From JAJZJT01 sp049964655 (GTDB taxonomy: Bacteria; Actinomycetota; Acidimicrobiia; Acidimicrobiales; RAAP-2): DNA of 20,615 nt. The notes beneath the pieces were generated by a model that was not told the origin of the DNA, did not search any database, and saw nothing but the letters and a program-made list of their open reading frames with translations. Each line of letters opens with the position of its first letter. Positions within the stretch are counted from its first letter, which is position 1. The stretch is taken from positions 1-20,615 of the forward strand of contig JBMFXC010000046.1 of assembly GCA_049964655.1 (NCBI GenBank), read 5' to 3'. A program made the position numbers and the translations under genes. Positions 7,060 through 14,974 of this stretch are shown here, in pieces.

Positions 7060-8322
7060 TCACAGGCGCGTGAGCTTCCACGAGGCCGGTGGGCCCGACA
7101 GGTCGGCCGCCGTCCGGATGGGCACGGTGGTGGTCGTTCCGCCGTGCTCGATGGCGAGCGAGCCGATCCGCTCCCCTGCCCGCACCGACCCCGACGGCAC
7201 CGACACGTGCTCGACCAGGTGGATCGGGAGACCGGGCCAACCCACCACCCGGACGGTCCCACCGGCCACGGCGGCCACCGAGCTGTTCCATGCCGTGGTC
7301 ACGTGCCCCACCACCGTCCCGTCGGTTACCACCGTTTCGCTGCGCAGGACGGCGGTGGCCGCCTTGACCAGGGCCTTGCCCGCGTCGAGAGCGGTCGTGA
7401 TGGGGCTCACGCCTCCCTGGCCCATCACCGCCCCCACCAGGTGCACCGTGCGCCCACCGACCGTCGGGTCGGCGTCGAAGAGGAAGCACCCACCCGACGT
7501 GGCGTTGGTGCCGGTCTTGATACCCACGATGCCGTCGCGCCCGAGCACCGCGTCGTAGTTGTAGAGGAGCCCGGCCACCGGCAGGATGACCTGGGGCATG
7601 GCCACGATGTGGGCGAAGACCGGGATGCGCATCGCCGCTTCACCCAACTTGACCAGGTCCGGGGCGTTCGACACCGAGCCCGAGGTGAACCCGGCGGGCC
7701 CGGTGAAGTGGGTCGAGTGGAGGCCCAGGGCCCGGGCGTCGGCGTTCATCTTGTCCACGAACGCCGTGGTGCTCCCGGCGTCCCAGTTGGCCAGAAGACG
7801 CGCCAGGTTGTTCCCCGAGGGGATGAGCATGCCCTCGAGGGCTTGCCGCTCGCTCAGCTGCTCGCCCGCCTTGACCAAGACGACCGACTGCTTCTGCGCG
7901 AGGGACAGGGTGTAGTCGTAGACGTCCACGGGGCTGACGGTGAGCTCGGGTCCTGACGCGCCGGGTGCGAGCGGGTGGTCGTGGAGCACGACGTAGGCGG
8001 TCATGACCTTGGTGATGCTGGCGATGGGCAGCGCCTCCGTCGAGCCCACCGAGCCGAAACTTCCGACGCCGTCGACGGCGAGGGCGGCCTCCCCGGTCTG
8101 GGGCCAGGGGAGTGCCGGTCGCTGCCCCGCCAGGCGGACCGTGGTGAGCGAGGGTGCATAGCTCGGGGGCGGGACGGAACGGAACCACTGGACACCCACC
8201 AGGGCGGCCACGACCACCACCACCGCTCCGACAACGATCCGGGTCACGTCCCTGCTCGCCTCCTCGTGGACATCCGCCACGTTCGTGCCCCGGCCGGCAG
8301 GCGCGAGCCTCGGAGCGACCAC
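7060..8322 (-). CDS. D-alanyl-D-alanine carboxypeptidase, peptidase S11 (DacA-type), membrane anchored
   Basis: Penicillin-binding-protein family enzyme that trims the terminal D-Ala of peptidoglycan stem peptides outside the membrane. The three active-site motifs are present in order: SITK (Ser102 nucleophile, Lys105), SGN (169-171, in LIPSGNN) and KTGT (269-272). A single hydrophobic segment at about 29-45 precedes the catalytic domain, giving an N-terminal anchor or uncleaved signal. The region after about 330 resembles the beta-rich C-terminal domain of the family (AGERIGSLAIEHGGTTTTVP). Start is uncertain: GTG 8322 gives 420 aa; GTGs at 8280 and 8247 would remove 14 or 25 hydrophilic residues, and 8247, just before the membrane segment, has an AGGAGG 11 bases upstream. 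No partner in an operon is evident. Confidence 0.92.
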   Translation of the reverse strand: MVAPRLAPAGRGTNVADVHEEASRDVTRIVVGAVVVVVAALVGVQWFRSVPPPSYAPSLTTVRLAGQRPALPWPQTGEAALAVDGVGSFGSVGSTEALPIASITKVMTAYVVLHDHPLAPGASGPELTVSPVDVYDYTLSLAQKQSVVLVKAGEQLSERQALEGMLIPSGNNLARLLANWDAGSTTAFVDKMNADARALGLHSTHFTGPAGFTSGSVSNAPDLVKLGEAAMRIPVFAHIVAMPQVILPVAGLLYNYDAVLGRDGIVGIKTGTNATSGGCFLFDADPTVGGRTVHLVGAVMGQGGVSPITTALDAGKALVKAATAVLRSETVVTDGTVVGHVTTAWNSSVAAVAGGTVRVVGWPGLPIHLVEHVSVPSGSVRAGERIGSLAIEHGGTTTTVPIRTAADLSGPPASWKLTRL

Positions 8323-8448
8323 GGGTGCTCTCCAGGCGCCGCCGGCTGACGCCCGAGCCCACGGTAGACAGTCCGACGGCGAGACGGGTGGCGCCCCCCG
8401 GGAGGCCCTGGCGAGCTGGCCGGGAAGGACGGCAGCCGGTCCGGTGCA

Positions 8449-8484
8449 GTCGGCGCTCGGGCCAGCCGGGTCGGCGCTCGGGCC
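8449..8484. repeat. 15-bp direct repeat pair
   Basis: GTCGGCGCTCGGGCC occurs at 8449-8463 and 8470-8484, in the gap between the phosphodiester glycosidase stop and the carboxypeptidase start. No function can be assigned. Confidence 0.7.
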
Positions 8485-8515
8485 GACCTGAGCCAGGCTC
8501 CGGCGCCAGCCGGGG

Positions 8516-9238
8516 TCAGCCCGGAGCGGGCGGACGGGCGGACATGGTCACGAAGTCGCGAGCCCACCACGACTCGAAGAACGTCCAGGGTCCCTGCACG
8601 GTCGACGGGAGCAGCTTCGTGCCGTTCGCCGGCGCGGCCAGCCCACCCGGCGGTGGGTCGTAGGCGGCGAAGACCGGCCAGTCCGGGTTGATGTCGAGCT
8701 CCATCCCACGCACGACCCCTGCGGCCACGAGCAGCTGGGCCAGTTGCAGCGGGTCGAGAGCTGGCCCGGCCGCGTAGACGAGGGCACCGTCGGCGGTGAC
8801 CCCGACGCCCGAACGCCACTGGGCCTCGATCCCGGGCACCGAAGGCGCGCACGACGTGGCTCCACACGTGGCTCCCCACGCCTGCCAGTCCGAGCTCGTC
8901 GCCTGGGTGGTCGGCTGGCCGCGGTCGACGAGCAGGACGAGGTTCTGTCGCACGGAGACGACGTCGGGCGCCATCTGCACGTCGGTGCCCCATGCGCCCA
9001 CCGTCACTCCGCCGCCCGAGGTGATGACGAGCGAGGCGGCGCCGGCCACCAGCGGCACGATCGTCCGGCCGTCGGTGACGTAGCCCCCGCCGGCTGCATT
9101 CATCTTGAACCCGCCGTTGAACGCGGCAACGAGAGACGCCGCCTGGGCCGGCTCGATCGGGGCCGTGTAGCGGTAGGGGCCACCGCCGGGGCTCACCGAT
9201 CCGGAGTACAAGCGGGCGGCCAACAGGTGGGTGTCCAT
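8516..9238 (-). CDS. Phosphodiester glycosidase domain, fragment after the TAG
   Basis: 240-aa open frame whose ATG directly abuts the TAG of the upstream fragment. If made by termination-reinitiation it would lack a signal peptide and stay in the cytoplasm. It carries most of the NAGPA domain: AAFNGGFKMN, GYVTDGRTIVPLVAG, TSGGGVTVGAWGTDV, RQNLVLLVDRGQ and GMELDINPDW near the C-terminus. No Shine-Dalgarno sequence would be independent of the upstream coding sequence. Listed separately because automatic annotation is likely to call it as a gene. Confidence 0.7.
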   Translation of the reverse strand: MDTHLLAARLYSGSVSPGGGPYRYTAPIEPAQAASLVAAFNGGFKMNAAGGGYVTDGRTIVPLVAGAASLVITSGGGVTVGAWGTDVQMAPDVVSVRQNLVLLVDRGQPTTQATSSDWQAWGATCGATSCAPSVPGIEAQWRSGVGVTADGALVYAAGPALDPLQLAQLLVAAGVVRGMELDINPDWPVFAAYDPPPGGLAAPANGTKLLPSTVQGPWTFFESWWARDFVTMSARPPAPG

Positions 9239-9661
9239 CTAGGCGACCCCTGCCGGCTGAGAGCCTCCAGGGGGCACGAGGGTGGTCTCGTAGAGGGCGG
9301 GAGACCCGTCGACCAGGCGACCGGCCGGACGCCATACGCCTGTCCCGGGCGAGGCAGCAGCGATCGGGGCCGGTGGGGGCAGCGGGGTCGTCGGCGGCAA
9401 CACGCTCTGCGAGCCGCCCGGTGGCGAGGCAATCGGTGGCGAGGCAATCGGTGGCGAGGCAATCGGCGGCGAGGCAATCGGTGGCGAGGCAGTCGGTGGC
9501 GAGGCGGAGGCTTGCGTCGACGAGGTCGGTGCGGCGGGCCGGGCGATCGGGACGGTTCGATTCGAGCGGGGTTGGTGACGACCGGAGGCGGCGAGACCCC
9601 CGCCACAGGCCGCGGCCAGAAGGCCGAGGGCGACGACCGTCACGGACAATCGCGCCATCAC
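9239..9661 (-). CDS. Lipoprotein signal plus Pro-rich linker, fragment before the TAG
   Basis: 140-aa open frame starting GTG-ATG at 9661. Signal peptide with lipobox LAAAC (Cys19), then a low-complexity linker with repeated Ser-Pro-Pro-Ile-Ala units (about 53-81), then about 30 residues of the conserved glycosidase domain. As a stand-alone product it would be a short surface lipopeptide without the catalytic domain. Confidence 0.65.
   Translation of the reverse strand: MMARLSVTVVALGLLAAACGGGLAASGRHQPRSNRTVPIARPAAPTSSTQASASPPTASPPIASPPIASPPIASPPIASPPGGSQSVLPPTTPLPPPAPIAAASPGTGVWRPAGRLVDGSPALYETTLVPPGGSQPAGVA
9420..9506 (-). repeat. 15-bp tandem repeat encoding a Pro-rich linker
   Basis: Five full copies and a partial sixth of GGTGGCGAGGCAATC (plus strand), with two base changes in copies 4 and 5. 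The period is a multiple of three, so copy-number change would keep frame. On the coding strand each unit gives Ile/Thr-Ala-Ser-Pro-Pro between the lipobox and the glycosidase domain. Confidence 0.93.
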
Positions 9662-9705
9662 GGGGCCAGGGTGGACCAGCCGGTCGGGAACGGTGAGTGC
9701 CGAGC

Positions 9706-11394
9706 CTACGAGTCGACGTCGAAGAAGGTCGAGCGCAGCTCGCGCTTGAGCATCTTCCCCGACGGGTTGCGGGGCAAGCGGTCCTCACTGAAGACGATCC
9801 GCGACGGGACCTTGAACGGTGCCAGACGTTCGGACAGGAAAGCCCGGAGCTCGTCCTCGGCCAGCGAGGCACCGTGCTTGCACTGCACAACGCAGGCGAC
9901 CTCTTCGCCGAGCCGCTCGTGGGGGATGCCGAACACCGCCGCTTCGTAGACGGCCGGGTGCTCGTAGATAGCGCTCTCGACCTCCGCGCAGTAGACGTTC
10001 TCGCCCCCGCGCAAGACCATGTCCTTGGCCCGGTCCTCGACGTAGAGGAACCCTTCCTCGTCGATCCGACCGATGTCACCCGTGGCGAGCCACCCCTCCA
10101 CGATCGTCTCGGCAGTGGCCTCGGGCTTGTTCCAGTAGCCGCGGATGACGTTGGGCCCCTTCAGCCAGATCTGGCCACGGCTGCCGACGGGGAGTGGGGC
10201 GCCGAGCTCATCGCGGATCTCGACGTCCATGATGGTCGTACGGGCGCGGCCGGTCGAGGTGGGGTGGGCGACGTAGTCGTCGCCGGTGTTCCCCGGGCCG
10301 TACGCGTTCGTCTCGGTCATGCCGTAGCCGATGTTCGGGCGCCCTCGACGGAAGCCGTGCTCGACCCGGTCGACCAGCGTGGCTGGCGCAGGCGCTCCGC
10401 CGCCACCGACGCTCACCAGCGACGAGGTGTCGTAGTCGGCGAACGTCGGGCACTCGAGGAGGTCCCAGCTCTGGGTCGGCACACCGACGAAGGTGGTCAC
10501 CCGCTCCGCCTCGATGAGCCGGAGCGCCTCTTCGGGCTCCCACTTGCGCATCATGACGAGCTTGTAGTGCAACCCGAAGCACGACAGCATCACCGGGACG
10601 CACCCGGTCACGTGGAAAAGGGGGACGATGAGGATGAAGCTCGGTTCGAACCCACCGCCACCCAGGATGTTCTCTCCCCGACGAGCCGACTGGATCGTGG
10701 TGTTGGCCCAGAACGCCATCAAGGCGTGCACGACCGCCCGATGGGTCGACACGGCACCCTTGGGGAACCCGGTCGTCCCCGACGTGTAGAGGATGGTGGC
10801 GTCGTCGTCGGGGCCGACGTCGACGGCCGGCATGGAGTCCCCGAGGGTGACCACGTCCTCGTACCTCTGGAAGCCGTCAGGGAGCGCCGCTGCGGGCTCG
10901 GTCCGCACCACGATGACCGGTATGCCCCGCTCGGCGGCCACTCGCTCGGAACGCTCGACGCGCTCGGGGTCGGCGACCAGTACGGAGAGCCCCGAGTCCT
11001 CGACTCCGTAGGTCAGCTCGGGCTCGGTCCACCAGGCGTTCAGCGAGACGGAGACGGCTCCGACCGACAGGATGGCGGCAAAGGCCACCACCCACTCGGG
11101 CAGGTTCCGCATGGCGATGCCGACCCGGTCACCCTTGCGGACGCCGTAGGTATGGACGAGGGCGTGGGCCAGCGCGTCGACATGCCGCATGGTCTCGTCG
11201 AAGGTCCACCGCTCGTCTTCGTAGACGAGGAACGTCGATTCGTCTCCACGCGCCCTGGCGAAGAGGTGCCCGAGCGTCGGCGGTGCGTTCTTGAACAGCC
11301 GATAGCGAACCCCCCGTACCGTTCCCTCGACCAGCTCGAAGTCCTGCCCGGGCCCGGTGACGGCGGCGAACGCCTCGTCGTAGCTGAGCGGCAT
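9706..11394 (-). CDS. Acyl-CoA synthetase-like AMP-binding enzyme
   Basis: Class I adenylate-forming enzyme, most like long- or medium-chain fatty acid-CoA ligases, which activate a carboxylic acid with ATP and transfer it to CoA. 562 aa, a normal length. Motifs in order: LYTSGTTGFPKG (202-213, phosphate loop), PLFHVTG (258-264), GYGMTETN (357-364), WLATGDIGRIDEEGFLYVED with Asp440, RAKDMVLRGGENVY (455-468, hinge) and NPSGKMLKREL (543-553) with the C-terminal catalytic Lys547. All core residues appear intact. The substrate cannot be read from sequence. The frame is open to 11427, but ATG 11394 has a Shine-Dalgarno AGAGAGG six bases upstream and is the better start. Likely driven from the divergent region shared with the GH43 gene. 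Confidence 0.92.
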   Translation of the reverse strand: MPLSYDEAFAAVTGPGQDFELVEGTVRGVRYRLFKNAPPTLGHLFARARGDESTFLVYEDERWTFDETMRHVDALAHALVHTYGVRKGDRVGIAMRNLPEWVVAFAAILSVGAVSVSLNAWWTEPELTYGVEDSGLSVLVADPERVERSERVAAERGIPVIVVRTEPAAALPDGFQRYEDVVTLGDSMPAVDVGPDDDATILYTSGTTGFPKGAVSTHRAVVHALMAFWANTTIQSARRGENILGGGGFEPSFILIVPLFHVTGCVPVMLSCFGLHYKLVMMRKWEPEEALRLIEAERVTTFVGVPTQSWDLLECPTFADYDTSSLVSVGGGGAPAPATLVDRVEHGFRRGRPNIGYGMTETNAYGPGNTGDDYVAHPTSTGRARTTIMDVEIRDELGAPLPVGSRGQIWLKGPNVIRGYWNKPEATAETIVEGWLATGDIGRIDEEGFLYVEDRAKDMVLRGGENVYCAEVESAIYEHPAVYEAAVFGIPHERLGEEVACVVQCKHGASLAEDELRAFLSERLAPFKVPSRIVFSEDRLPRNPSGKMLKRELRSTFFDVDS

Positions 11395-11400
11395 CGGTGT

Positions 11401-11407
11401 CCTCTCT
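11401..11407 (-). promoter_or_regulatory. Ribosome binding site of the AMP-binding enzyme gene
   Basis: AGAGAGG on the minus strand, six bases before ATG 11394. It selects this ATG over the in-frame start 33 bases upstream. Confidence 0.7.
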
Positions 11408-11483
11408 CGAGTCGTGTGGTTCTCCAACCCGCCGCGGCGTCCGTCTCGGCCGCGCCCTGACCGCCGACGTGCGCCCGCTCCTC

Positions 11484-11513
11484 ACCGTAGCGGTGCGCCC
11501 GGACAACCGTGAA
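11484..11513 (-). promoter_or_regulatory. Candidate promoter for the AMP-binding enzyme gene
   Basis: Minus strand TTCACG (11513-11508), an 18-base spacer, then TACGGT (11489-11484), which fits TANNNT. It would give a leader of roughly 85 bases before ATG 11394. The -35 match to TTGACA is only partial. Confidence 0.3.
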
Positions 11514-11546
11514 GACCCAGACAGCCCACCGAGAGGCTCGGGGGCC

Positions 11547-11575
11547 GCCAGCCCGCCAGCCCGCCAGCCCGCCAG
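11547..11575. repeat. 8-bp tandem repeat (GCCAGCCC, 3.6 copies)
   Basis: Three full copies of GCCAGCCC and a partial fourth (GCCAG), in the divergent intergenic region. No coding or regulatory meaning is evident. Confidence 0.85.
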
Positions 11576-11748
11576 TCGAGCGCCACGCGGGGTCCGCCAC
11601 GGCTCCTGACGGCACCCGACGACCGGTGGTGCGCTCGGAACGGGGCATCGAACGAGCAGGCGAACCTGAGGAGGCTCGACAGGTTCGAAAGGCTGGCCAT
11701 CGGCGCTCCACGTTTGCCCCCCTCCGACCGCGGCAGAATACCGTCATC

Positions 11749-12960
11749 ATGCAATCGCCTTCCCGCTCACGGAATGCGCCGGTGGCGGACCGAACGGCGA
11801 ATGCCGCGCCGACGGACGAACTGCCGGCGCCGGCGTTGCCGGCGGTTCGTCCCAGTTGGCTCCTCCGACGGGCGCGCCGGCTGTCGACCAGGACAGCCCT
11901 CCGCCGGCTGCTTTGGTGGTCGTCGGCAACCGTCGCAGCCGTGGTGCTCGCGCTGAGCGCCGGGGCCATCGGGTGGGCCGTCCCGCACCACCCCGGTCAA
12001 CTCGATCCGCCCGCGGCGCCAGCGTACGACCCAGGCACCGTCGTGCCGCCGTACAACGTGCCCCTCGCCGACCCTTTTGTCCTGGTCGGTAGCAAGGTCG
12101 ACTACCTCTACACGTCCGCTGCCGACACCCACCCCCCGAACGTCCCGGTCCGGCCGTTCACGAGCCTCGAGCACCTGGGGCCGGAGACAGATGCCATGCC
12201 GAAGCTGCCAGCCTGGACGTCGGGGTGGATCTGGGCTCCTGACGTGCGGCGCGCCGAGGGCCGCTACGTGATGTGGTTCGCCGCGCCCGACGTCCACGAC
12301 GTGCTCGACACCGGCCAACCGGCCAAGTGCCTCGGCGTGGCGACGTCGCGCTCCCCCCTGGGGCCGTTCGTGGCGAAGCCGAAGCCCGTGCTGTGCGGCA
12401 CGTGGGGCGAGATCGACCCGAGGACCTTCGTCGCTCCCGATGGTCAGCTCTGGCTCGACTGGAAGGCCGACGTGAACGCCAGCTGGGGTCCTGCACAAAA
12501 CCCGAGCCTTGCGGCCAATCAACCGACGACATTGTGGGCCCAGCGCCTGGCCCCGAACGACTTGACCCTCGAGGGGCCGCGTTACAAGCTCCTGACGGCC
12601 AACCGCCCCTGGGAGCACAAGTTGATCGAGGCGCCCGACATGGTCTCGTCCAACGGTCACTACTACCTGTTCTTTTCGGCCAACCCGTCCTACGGCGACA
12701 ACGACGGCGTCGCTGTCGCCGACTGCCGGGGTCCGGCCGGTCCGTGCTACGAGCCGTACGCCGGCCCGCTCCTCGGCTCGGACACGCTCGGGCTCGGCCC
12801 GGGCGAGGAGTCCCTCTTTACCCAAGCTGGTGCCACGTGGCTGCTGTACTCACCCACCGGAGCAACCTTCGTCCGGCAGATGGCGGTGACCCGCGTCGCC
12901 TTCGGCCCGGGCGGACCCTACGTGGCGGCGTTCGCCGGCGCGATCCCCGGCGTCGGCTAG
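11749..12960 (+). CDS. Membrane-anchored GH43-like glycoside hydrolase
   Basis: 403-aa protein with an N-terminal cytoplasmic stretch rich in Arg, a transmembrane segment at about 56-78, and a five-bladed propeller domain resembling family GH43 (arabinan- and xylan-type glycosidases). The three expected acidic positions are visible: Asp108 in PLADPF, Asp223 in EIDPRTF and Glu294 in LIEAPDM, each followed by blade-like strands (GQLWLDW, GHYYLFFSA). The usual His-containing segment near the C-terminus reads GPGEES here (351-356). Catalysis should occur outside the cell; the substrate, perhaps arabinose- or xylose-containing glycan, is not determined. ATG 11749 is chosen because the upstream frame looks non-coding. 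It converges on the GT-C-like gene with a 91-base gap and no clear terminator. Confidence 0.82.
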   Translation: MQSPSRSRNAPVADRTANAAPTDELPAPALPAVRPSWLLRRARRLSTRTALRRLLWWSSATVAAVVLALSAGAIGWAVPHHPGQLDPPAAPAYDPGTVVPPYNVPLADPFVLVGSKVDYLYTSAADTHPPNVPVRPFTSLEHLGPETDAMPKLPAWTSGWIWAPDVRRAEGRYVMWFAAPDVHDVLDTGQPAKCLGVATSRSPLGPFVAKPKPVLCGTWGEIDPRTFVAPDGQLWLDWKADVNASWGPAQNPSLAANQPTTLWAQRLAPNDLTLEGPRYKLLTANRPWEHKLIEAPDMVSSNGHYYLFFSANPSYGDNDGVAVADCRGPAGPCYEPYAGPLLGSDTLGLGPGEESLFTQAGATWLLYSPTGATFVRQMAVTRVAFGPGGPYVAAFAGAIPGVG

Positions 12961-13051
12961 CCGCTGACGGGGCGGGAGAGACGCCAGGCGACGGCGGCGC
13001 CGGAAGGAGCGGGGCGGCCTCGAGGTCTGCCGGCACTCCCGAACCGGGTGG

Positions 13052-14974
13052 TCAGCGAGCCACGCTGGAGAGGCTGGCGTGGGCGTGGCCACCGATCTCC
13101 CACACGTCGAAGCTGCCACCGCGACGCGGAGGCCTTCCCAGGGCGCGGGTGAACAGCTGTTCGACGACTGCGGCATGTTGCGTCCTGCGGTCCACCACCA
13201 CGAGCCGCACATGGTAGCGGTGGAAGAACGTCCTGGTGTCGCGCACCAGGTTGGCGTCGAGCAGTGGGACCGGCCCGTCGATGATCGGCTGAGCTCCTTC
13301 CATCGCGTCGAGGAAGGCCTCGACGTCGGCCGGTGCGAGCGTCGACGGATGGGCCATCGCCGCTCCGGTCGGGCTCTGCACCAGAGCGTAACTGCCGATG
13401 AGCCGGAAGTCGAAGCCGGCGGCGGCCTGCCAGGCAAGCGCCTGGTCCTGCGGGTAGATGGCGAAGGGGTAGGTGAGGACGACCGGCGCCCTGTCGACAG
13501 GAGCAAGGCGGGCGAGCGCGGCTGGCGCCCGCGCGGCAGGGGAGTTGGCATCGGGCCACCGTGGGGCGAGCGTGAGGCCGGCCACGGCCAGGACGCCGAC
13601 CGTGAAGAACCACGCGCCCTGGGTCCGGGCGCGCCGCCGTCGAGCGTGCCCCGCCCGGGCCCGCTGGCCTCCCACCGGAACGCCGGAACCTCCGAGCCCC
13701 CGTGCTCGGGCCCGACGCCACTGATCGTCCACGCCGAACGCGAAGACGGCGGCGAGGGCGGCATCCGTCTCGAACGAGATCCGGATGGGCAGGATGCTCG
13801 CGAGCCCCGGCAGATGGGCGATGAGCAGGAAGGGCAAGGGAATACCCGTCGCGTGCCCGTCCACCACCAGATGCGCGCCGAGGGACAGGACCGCGGCGGC
13901 GAGGCCGACGACGACGGCGAGCTGGGTTCGGGTCGCCGCCCGGGACCGCCAGGCGATCCACGCGGCGAGGAGGAGCACGGGGACGCCAAGGTAGGCACCG
14001 TCTTCGATACCGACCAGGTGAGTGAGGCGGAGGCCCCATGCTCGGAGGCCGCCCGGGGCCAGCCACTGGTAGGGGGACGGCACGACGAAGTCGAACAGGT
14101 CGGCGCGATAGGGGTTGTGGGGCCCTTGGGCCGGGCCAACGAAGTGGTGCGGACCAGCCAGCTCGAACCAGGCCGGGTAGGCGACAAGCACGCCGGCGAT
14201 GAGGGCGGCGACGGCCAGGCCGAGCACCATCGGGGTCGCCTGACGAACGAGGGTCGCTCGATCGCGGACGGCTTGGCGGATGCCGGCTACCAGCACGCCC
14301 ACGGCACAGAGGACCAGCGAGGTGACGAGAACCTCCGGAGAGACGAGGAACTGCGCGACGACCAGGAGCCCGAGGACGACCCCCAGCCGCAACGGGTGCG
14401 CGGGCGCCTTCGCCAGGTCGACGAGCACGAGGACGATCAGCGGGACCAAGGCGACGAAGACGAGGTCGAGGTGGCCTATCCCCTGGCCGGTCAGATAGGG
14501 AGAGAACCCGAAGAACAGCCCTCCGAGGGCCGCAGCGGGAACCTCGAGCCGCCAATGACGCAGGACCAGGTACGCCGAAGTTGCCGACAGCGGCATGGCG
14601 AGGATCATCCAGAGGTTGGCCGAGGCAACCGGGCCGAGGGTCGCGGTCACCGGAGCAGCGAGGATCCCGAGGAGCGGCATCAGGGTGTTCTGCGCCAGGT
14701 TCACCCCCACCGGGTAGTTCATCGCCGTCGTGAAGAAGGGGTTGTGCCCGCTCAAGACGGCATGAGGGGTCCAGGCGAGGAACCAGACCGCCTGGGCCAT
14801 GTCACCGCAGTCACAGCTCATGTAGACACGGCTGGGGTCGCCGGGGAGCAGCGGCCAGTGGGCGAGGAGGCCGAGCAGGCCGTAGACGAAGACGACGGAC
14901 GTCCCGGCGACCACCTGGCGCTTCCCCGAGACCGTCGGACGCCCTCGCGTGGCCGCGGTCGCCGGGACGCTCAC
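13052..14974 (-). CDS. Multi-spanning GT-C-like membrane protein, putative glycosyltransferase
   Basis: 640-aa integral membrane protein with roughly ten hydrophobic segments between about 22 and 430, plus another near 505-525, and a C-terminal soluble domain of about 190 residues outside the membrane plane. After the first segment, the loop MSCDCGDMAQAVWFLAW has Asp55 and Asp58, placed like the acidic residues of GT-C lipid-linked sugar transferases. NYPVGVNLAQNTLMP and FFGFSPYLTGQGIGHLD follow. It probably transfers sugars from a polyprenyl-phosphate donor on the outer face, but no subfamily is recognised with confidence. The frame is open to 15220, but GTG 14974 overlaps the glycosyltransferase stop (GTGA) and directly precedes the first membrane segment. 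Last gene of a three-gene operon. Confidence 0.75.
   Translation of the reverse strand: MSVPATAATRGRPTVSGKRQVVAGTSVVFVYGLLGLLAHWPLLPGDPSRVYMSCDCGDMAQAVWFLAWTPHAVLSGHNPFFTTAMNYPVGVNLAQNTLMPLLGILAAPVTATLGPVASANLWMILAMPLSATSAYLVLRHWRLEVPAAALGGLFFGFSPYLTGQGIGHLDLVFVALVPLIVLVLVDLAKAPAHPLRLGVVLGLLVVAQFLVSPEVLVTSLVLCAVGVLVAGIRQAVRDRATLVRQATPMVLGLAVAALIAGVLVAYPAWFELAGPHHFVGPAQGPHNPYRADLFDFVVPSPYQWLAPGGLRAWGLRLTHLVGIEDGAYLGVPVLLLAAWIAWRSRAATRTQLAVVVGLAAAVLSLGAHLVVDGHATGIPLPFLLIAHLPGLASILPIRISFETDAALAAVFAFGVDDQWRRARARGLGGSGVPVGGQRARAGHARRRRARTQGAWFFTVGVLAVAGLTLAPRWPDANSPAARAPAALARLAPVDRAPVVLTYPFAIYPQDQALAWQAAAGFDFRLIGSYALVQSPTGAAMAHPSTLAPADVEAFLDAMEGAQPIIDGPVPLLDANLVRDTRTFFHRYHVRLVVVDRRTQHAAVVEQLFTRALGRPPRRGGSFDVWEIGGHAHASLSSVAR

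Larger units (their letters stand above)
8516..9661 (-). pseudogene. Phosphodiester glycosidase (NAGPA-family) lipoprotein gene interrupted by an in-frame TAG
   Basis: Bases 9661 to 8516 form one reading frame of 381 coding codons broken by a single TAG at 9241-9239. Before it lie a lipobox (LLAAAC, Cys19), a Pro-rich repeat linker and the start of the conserved domain (GVWRPAGRLVDGSPALYETT). After it the domain continues without a gap (MDTHLLAARLYSGS, AFNGGFKMN, GYVTDGRTIVPL, VRQNLVLLVDRGQ). Related proteins, as I recall them, read xAWMD at this point, so TAG most simply replaces a TGG Trp codon by one base (plus-strand 9240, t for c). This could be a recent nonsense mutation, a sequencing error or a readthrough site. 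The family hydrolyses sugar phosphodiester bonds. It follows the AMP-binding gene by 44 bases on the same strand. Confidence 0.8.
11395..11748. other. Divergent intergenic region between the AMP-binding and GH43-like genes
   Basis: About 350 bases. It holds a candidate minus-strand promoter (11484-11513), an 8-bp tandem repeat (11547-11575), the AMP-binding gene's ribosome binding site, and an A/T-richer stretch (CAGAAT at 11734-11739) ten bases before the GH43 ATG that could be a weak -10 element. Frames crossing this region lack recognisable motifs. Confidence 0.5.

Noticed and set aside
9420..9506. Possible CRISPR array
   Set aside because: Head-to-tail 15-bp units with no spacers, inside a coding frame.
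8244..10079. Minus-strand 611-codon open frame
   Set aside because: It crosses the real phosphodiester glycosidase and AMP-binding genes in another frame, with Arg/Pro/Ser-rich composition and no domain motif.
11040..11969. Minus-strand 309-codon open frame across the divergent region
   Set aside because: It overlaps the starts of both the AMP-binding and GH43-like genes in another frame and has no recognisable motif.
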